A DNA stretch of 64,000 nt, from contig NC_081844.1 of NCBI RefSeq assembly GCF_963259705.1, positions 26,118,294-26,182,293 of the forward strand, in the 5' to 3' direction. The notes below the pieces were generated by a model. That model saw only the letters and a list, made by a program, of their open reading frames with translations, ran no database searches and was not told the DNA's origin. How positions within the stretch are numbered: the first letter of the stretch is position 1; every line of letters starts with the position of its first letter. The DNA comes from Myotis daubentonii (Eukaryota > Chordata > Mammalia > Chiroptera > Vespertilionidae). A program made the translations under genes and the position numbers. Below are positions 58,213-64,000 of the stretch, in pieces.

Positions 58213-60237
58213 AATCAATGAGACTTTCATGACAAAATTGTAACTATAAAAGAATTTAAAGTAAAATATGTCTGAGGAAAAATTACCTGAACTTGAATGC
58301 ACATGATAAATTTGACTCAAAGTACAATCATTAAAGAAGAGATTTGCAGTTTATCTAGATATTCATAATTATAAGGAGACATTTTCATATATTCCCTCAG
58401 GAAATTAAGAACAATTGTTTGGTGACATACAACAGTTTAGAAAATGGTTAATAAAATATTCCTATAAAACTACAAAAGTGCTATTTTGACAAAAAATGCA
58501 CATACTTAAAACTTTTTAAAAAATTATTGATTTCAGAGAGGGAGAGGAAGAGATAGAAACATCAATGATGAGAATCACTGATGGGCTGCCTCCTGCACAC
58601 CCCCTACTGGGTTCGAGCCCACAACCCAGGCATGTGTCTTCCTGGTTCATAGGCTGACGCTCAACCACTGAGCCACAATGGCCAGGCACAAACTTTTAAT
58701 CACATACAATCAAACATAACTGGAAACATACTGAGGGATTCACTCAGCTTCAAGTAACAGGAAACACCCAGTCTTCCTGACAGGAGGAAGAGGCAGATTC
58801 TCACACGGAAGGACCAGGTGAAGGCAGCCACTGCACAGGCAGCAGAGAAACAAACTCCTAGGTCCTTTTTGGCTGCAACATTGTAGATGTCGTGGTCAAT
58901 AAAGAACACATCCTAGCACTGTTAACAGCATATTTCCTATACAAATTACATCTTAAATGGATGTAATCTAGAGAAGAGGGGATTCAGACATAAGTTTCCA
59001 GATGGACACATGATGGCTTACAGAAAAATCCAAATTAATGGATCTTTGATGTGAATCTTGAGAAAACATCAGTGGAAACCTACACCTCTAAGAAAGTATA
59101 AATAAAATAACTGGTGGTGGTTATGAGGATAGTCTTAATTGGAAGGCAAAGGATCATACTCAAAAGTCTTATACAACTGTCTCTTCCCTATGTGGTGGTT
59201 TCAAAATCTGATGTGTTACTCATTTCTCCTTTTCAATCTCATGCAAGTGGGACTACTTGTGAATCCTAAGATGGAACCATAAAGGAGGTGAATTCTAAAA
59301 AATCTAGGTCCTAACATTACTGACAGGGGAGTGAATATCTCCAACTCTAGATTTTTTTTCATTCTACAGGTCTCTCTTCTTCTTTTTATGCCTTTTCTTA
59401 AATCAAAGTCTATTCAACAAATAACCAGTCAGAATAAAGAACAATAAGGACCCAAATGTGAAAATATTAATTTATATGAAACTATATTCTTTCATGAACT
59501 TGCCATACATAAAAGTTATTCCAAGTGTTCAACATTTTACTCCTGTCACCCCAGAAAAAGAGCTTCTTCAGTAAAAAAAAAAAAAAAAAAAAAAAAAGGT
59601 AGACTCTATTAGTGGACTAAGGGTACCCGGAACTGTACAAAGCCAATAGGAAAATCCCAACAAATACCAAACTGTCATTTTACAATGGCACCTTCACACA
59701 GGACAAATAAAACAGTATAAAAATTTAATCTAATTGCACATTAGAAATACATTTCAGTTCACCCAGCAATCTAACAGGCTTCAAAATGGAAATAAAATAT
59801 TAATTCGTTTAAGGAAAAAGCGTTATCTAGTAATTTTATGTACTATTGCTGAAAGAAAACTCCCAGTTATCTCACCTCAATATTTATTTCTTAAGTTATA
59901 AATCTATATTGCAATGATGCATTTTACAAAACAAGCTTGATAAACACTATGTATATACAAACTTAAGATGAATTCTTTCATGTTGAAAGTTTTCTGGAAC
60001 ATTATACATGTATTAATTTCCATCAAGCTTTCTCATGTCACATGTAGTTTTATCTCTTTTCCCTGAGATTTTTCACATGTAAGGATGTGTGTATATTAAA
60101 GCCCTTCTCACACTGTTTATGTTCAAAGGTTTTATCCAGTGATTCCTTTCATGCTCTTGGAAGGAACTGGGATGACTTAAGTCTTCCCCACATTCAGATA
60201 TAGTGCATCTGAAAATTTCCCACATTTCCTTATATAT
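58213..60237. other. 3' flank of gene C with distal finger relic
   Basis: 58230-59600 aligns directly with 32940-34200. A poly-A run lies at 59573-59598. 60090-60210 is a decayed finger unit on the minus strand (GAATGTGGGGAAGACTTAAG, CATGAAAGGAATCACTGG). Confidence 0.6.
58512..58685 (-). mobile_element. Ves SINE, shortened
   Basis: Reverse copy inserted in the conserved flank; the tRNA B-box part is missing. Confidence 0.75.
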
Positions 60238-60440
60238 TATTTAAAATTTATTGATTTTTAGACTGGGAGAGGGATAGAAACATCAATGAGACAGAAACAT
60301 CAACGTTGATTGGCTGCCTCCTGCATGCTCCCCACTGTGGATCGTACTCACAACCTGAGTATGTGCTCTGACTGAGAATCAAACTGGCAACCTCGTTGCA
60401 TGGGTCAATGCCCAACCACTAAGCCATACCAGCTGGGTCC
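60238..60440 (-). mobile_element. Ves-like SINE between finger relics
   Basis: Reverse copy that separates the distal finger relic (60090-60210) from the main relic array. Confidence 0.72.
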
Positions 60441-60689
60441 ACATCTCCTTTTATACTAAATTATGATCATTACTCAAAGTGATACCCTCTCCCTACAGGT
60501 CACTTAATACAATCAAATTAATACTTGGATGATTGCCTTCACAGTTGCATTCCCTTTCCTTTTTGGTGTTTCCATTGGGGAAAAACATTGGGCTTGTATA
60601 GATACCACTCGGCTCATAGAAAAAAAAATTAGGGTGGGCTAGAACAGTGCATGCTCACTTCTGTTCAATTGTTTGTGTGCAAAATGGAA

Positions 60690-61358
60690 GCTTTCCCACG
60701 TTTTTTACATTTAGTTTCTCTCTAGTGTGATTTCTTTCATGTCTTTGAAACCCTTGTAGAGAATGGAAAGCTTTAACTCATTGCTTACATTCATGGTGTG
60801 CCTCTCCTGTGAGTCCTTTCATGTTTTTGAAAATAACTGAGACAACTGAACACTTTTCTAAATATTTTACATTCATAAATTTCCTCTCCAGTGTGACTAC
60901 TTTTGTGTGTTTTTAAAGATGTGAAATCGCTGTAACCATTGCCACATTGCTTACATTCACAGGGTTTTTCTGTGTGCGTCCTTTCATGCTTTCTAAGATA
61001 ATTAAGACAACTGAACTCTTCCACATGTTTTACATTCCTAATGTTTCTCTCTAGTGTAACTTCTTTCGTGTGTTTTTAAGGAAGTGTGATCACTATAACC
61101 TTTACCACATTGCTTACATTCTTAGGGTTTCTCTCATGTGTGAGTCCTTTCATGTCTTCAAAGATAATTAAGACAAGTGACCTCTTTTCCACATGTTTTA
61201 CATTCATAGGGTTCCTCTCCAATGTGACTTCTTTTGTGTGTTTTTAAGGAAGTGTGGTTGTTATAACCTTTACCACATTGCTTACAATCATAGTGTTCCT
61301 CTGCTATGTAAATCCACTCATGTGACTCTAAGGAAGTGTCATATCTGGCTTTACTATG
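60690..61358 (-). pseudogene. Decayed 3' finger array of gene C
   Basis: Minus strand below the stop at 61359 shows about eight further C2H2 units. Examples are CKQCGKGYNNHTSLKTHKRSH, CKTCGKEVTCLNYL (stop), CKQCGKGYSDHTSLKTH, CKQCGNGYSDFTSLKTH and CKIFRKVFSCLSYFQKH. Stops and frameshifts increase with distance. 60791-61024 alone stays open for 77 codons. Confidence 0.8.
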
Positions 61359-62415
61359 TCATCTATATTCATAAGGTTTCTCTTCAGTGTGATTCCTTTC
61401 ATGTTTTCGAAGATAACTGGGACTACCGAATGCTTTACTACATGTTTTACATTCATAGGGCTTTTCTCCCATGTGATTTCTTTCGTGTGTTTTGAAGGAA
61501 GTGTGATCGCTGTAACATTTACCACATTGCTTACATTTATAGAGTTTCTCTCCTGTGTGAACTCTTTCATGTCTTCGAAGATTATTAAGATAATTGAACT
61601 CTTTTCCACATGTTTTACATTCATGGGGTTTCTCTCCAGTGTGAGACCTTTCATGTATTTGTAAAGAACTGTAATATCTAAAGGCTGATCCACAGTCCTT
61701 ACATTTATAGGGTTTCTCTTCTGTGTGAATTCTTTGGTGTGTTTTTAAGGCAGTGAGACCACTGTAAGCTTTACCACATCCCTTACATTTATAGCGTTTC
61801 TCTCCTGTGTGACTTATTTTGTGAGACTGTAAGGAACTGCAATATTTGAAGGCTTTGCCACATTGCTTACATTCATAGGGTTTCTCTCCTGTGTGCATCT
61901 TTTCATGTTTTCGAAGGTAACTGAGACAAGCGAATGCTTTCCTACATGTTTTACATTCATAGGGTTTCTCTCCAGAGTGACTTCTTTCGTGTGTTTTGAA
62001 GGAACTGCGATCTCTGTAGGCTTTACCACATTGCTTACATTCATAGGGTTTCTCTCCAGAGTGACTTCTTTCGTGTGTTTTGAAGGAACTGCGATCTCTG
62101 TAGGCTTTACCACATTGCTTACATTCATAGGGTTTCTCTCCATTGTGATTCCTTTCATGTTTTTTAATACACTGGAGATAACGTTTATATGGCTTCTCTC
62201 CATATTTCTGATAGTTACATGGCTTATGTTCAGTGTGACATCTGACGTTCCCATTAGGAGACGAATGTTGTATGGAGGATTTCCCACACACACTGTATTT
62301 ACATGGCTTTACTCCAAGCGATTTCTCATTCAGATTGCGATCTGAAATAGGGATGAAGTTGTCTTCAAACTGACGACCCACTTTCCCATCACAGATTCTC
62401 TCTACCACAGGACTT
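61359..62415 (-). CDS. KZFP gene C, zinc-finger exon
   Basis: Acceptor TTTTTCCAG, then T-SPVVERICDGKVG. Two degenerate units (lost ligands around YSVCGKSS and NYQKYGEK) precede nine intact C2H2 fingers. Fingers 1 and 2 are identical at the DNA level (84 bp units 62035-62118 and 61951-62034). Helix -1,2,3,6 read DSST, DSST, CSYK, YSSS, GTAT, YSSI, YNNR, DTST, SSYK. The frame ends in the next unit (KPYEYR, stop). With the KRAB and short linker exons, the total is a multiple of three (415 residues plus stop, counting an exon 1 Met beyond the window). A predicted KRAB repressor, possibly truncated from a longer ancestor. Confidence 0.82.
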
Positions 62416-62808
62416 CTGGAAAAAAGAAGCATATTCTTCATGATTTACTTATGATTTTATATTTATTAGAATATTTGAACTATATTTCTATGATTTATAG
62501 CAAAAAAGTAGGTTTTCTGCCTTATTTAAATGGCTTAAATTGAATAAATGGGATGCTGTGCAAGAAGACTTCAGCCTTGCTATTATCAAACAGTGACATT
62601 CATATACAGGGTTTATTAACGCTGTTCTTCATTTGAACTAGTTTTCAAATACTGAATGCCTTTGTCATATATAAGGAAGTAATTTGGTGGAAATTTTCTG
62701 AGAGGTCAAATTTGAAGCAGGGTTTTTTGTTTGTTTCTTTCTTTTTAAAATTTCATAGCATAACAGGTTTCTCATGTAAAACAGTGTTTTCTATTGAGTG
62801 TGACTCAC

Positions 62809-62869
62809 GTTCGTTTTCTCCTCTGGTTTCTGTACAGATCTTCAATGTCATGGTTTTTCCAATTCTTTC
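62809..62869 (-). CDS. KZFP gene C, linker exon using an internal acceptor
   Basis: In genes A and B the exon begins after TTTTTCTAG. Here that place reads TTTTCTGGG, so the AG is lost. TGTATTTTAG, which is inside the exon in the paralogues, supplies an AG 12 bp further in. Use of it keeps the frame: GGA AAG AAT TGG AAA AAC..., GKNWKNHDIEDLYRNQ. Donor GTGAGT is intact. Exon skipping is the alternative. Confidence 0.6.
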
Positions 62870-63038
62870 CTAAAATACAGACCCAGAAAATTTATTCCAA
62901 AAGTAGTAGAAATTACAGAAACATTAGATTCTATTTCTATGACGAGCTGTGACCACGCCGGTTTATTTATCAGTGTCCTCCCTTCCCATATTATACACAT
63001 TAGAACAACTTTGATGGGCAAGAAACACTTGTCCTCTA

Positions 63039-63197
<159 letters not shown>

Positions 63198-63514
63198 CTA
63201 AAATAGTACAAATATGTGCACAGTACATGAGACTGACAGCACTGGACACCCAGACTTTATTTACAGGAAGGTACATATAATTCTGTTGTCTCCATATATT
63301 TAGTCTATGACTTTTATCATCAAAACATTGTGTTCATATTTACTTCTGTATAAATTTAACCTTATCATAAACACATGAAAATTAATACTTTACAGTGATC
63401 ACATTACATCTTATTGTTCTCTAATGGCAGGGGTCAGAGCATGATGAGAAATGACAAATGCTATTCAAATAAAACAAATATTATAATTTTTATGACTTCC
63501 ACCCTGAGGGCTTC
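63198..63514. other. Intron 1 of gene C
   Basis: 63198-63440 resembles the sequence upstream of gene B's KRAB exon (37385-37670). No other feature. Confidence 0.5.
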
Positions 63515-63965
63515 CAGTCAAGATGGTGAAGTAGGTAAATGCTGTACTTGCATCCTCCCATAAGCACATCAAAATTACAACTATACTATAGAACAACCAT
63601 CATTGAGAACCACCTAAAATTTGGCTGAACAAAATTCCTATAACTAAGAATATAAAAAAGAAGCCACATTGAGACTGATAAGGGGTGGAAATACGCAATG
63701 AGCTGTTCTCTCACCCTTGTGTGGTGGTTAAAAATTAGGAGGGCTATCTCAGCTACAGAAGTCCCCCCCTGAGGAGCAAGAGCTCCCAGCGCTGGGAAAA
63801 GAAGTTCCCATAACATCTGACTGTGAAAGCCAGTAGGGATGGAGGCTGAGTGAGATAGGGCTGCTGGAGTCCAAAGTATTCCTCCTAAAGGTCCTGTGCA
63901 TGCACTTACTCAAACTCACTTGATCTGAGTTCCACTGCCGAGTCAGCAACTCAAAAGACACCAGG
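63515..63965 (+). mobile_element. L1 5' end fragment
   Basis: TCCAGTCAAGATGGTGAAGTAGGTAAATGC and the following CATCAAAATTACAACTA block align with the 5' UTR at 45081. No ORF1 is reached before a Ves SINE begins. Confidence 0.7.
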
Positions 63966-64000
63966 GCCCTGACCTCTTTGGCTCGGTGGATGGAGCATCA
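63966..64000 (+). mobile_element. Ves SINE, cut by window end
   Basis: GCCCTGACCTCTTTGGCTCGG, the tRNA-like head only. Confidence 0.75.

Overview
This 64 kb window is mammalian nuclear DNA and very probably comes from a vesper bat (Vespertilionidae). The organism call rests on the repeats. There are more than 40 tRNA-derived SINEs of the Ves type. There are several Helitrons of the HeliBat type, with TC...CTAG ends, a 3' hairpin and A|T target sites. There are also SPIN-like and other non-autonomous hAT elements with 8 bp target duplications, a piggyBac-type MITE at TTAA and a Tigger-like element at TA. Helitron, hAT and piggyBac insertions together with Ves SINEs are characteristic of this family.

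The genes are KRAB C2H2 zinc-finger (KZFP) repressor genes. Gene A (+ strand) has a CpG-rich promoter and a one-codon exon at 3268-3270. Its KRAB-A exon is at 18954-19080, a linker exon at 19458-19530 and a zinc-finger exon from 20383. The finger exon is frameshifted at a run of nine A and is later cut by a SINE. Gene B (- strand) has its promoter and start codon at 50060, KRAB exon 37258-37384, linker exon 36985-37057 and an intact nine-finger exon 35242-36229; its exons sum to 396 codons plus stop. Gene C (- strand) has its KRAB exon at 63071-63197, a shortened linker exon and a finger exon at 61359-62415. Its promoter lies beyond the right edge.

The main architecture is a large mirror-image duplication. 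Promoter, introns, KRAB and finger exons and 3' flank of gene A (about 2470-27985) recur in reverse order as gene B (about 29617-50560). The two genes are therefore convergent paralogues around a spacer near 28.2-29.6 kb. Gene C is a direct tandem paralogue of gene B; their 3' flanks also align. Many transposons sit in one arm only, so they post-date the duplication. The arms differ in length mainly because L1, Helitron and SINE insertions expanded gene A's first intron.

Other content: nested antisense L1 fragments (4.9-9.5 kb and 14.5-17.9 kb), two Helitron clusters bounded by outward-facing 3' ends, a 7SK RNA pseudogene with target duplications (17208-17435), two solo LTRs in the spacer-proximal right arm, an ORF1-only L1 with flanking duplications (45081-47153), and a processed SLC7A6OS pseudogene (about 56226-57470). 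If gene B and the truncated gene A are expressed, they would be nuclear DNA-binding proteins recruiting TRIM28/KAP1 through the KRAB box. No exon joins were tested against transcripts. Arm homology was judged by eye, without computed identities.
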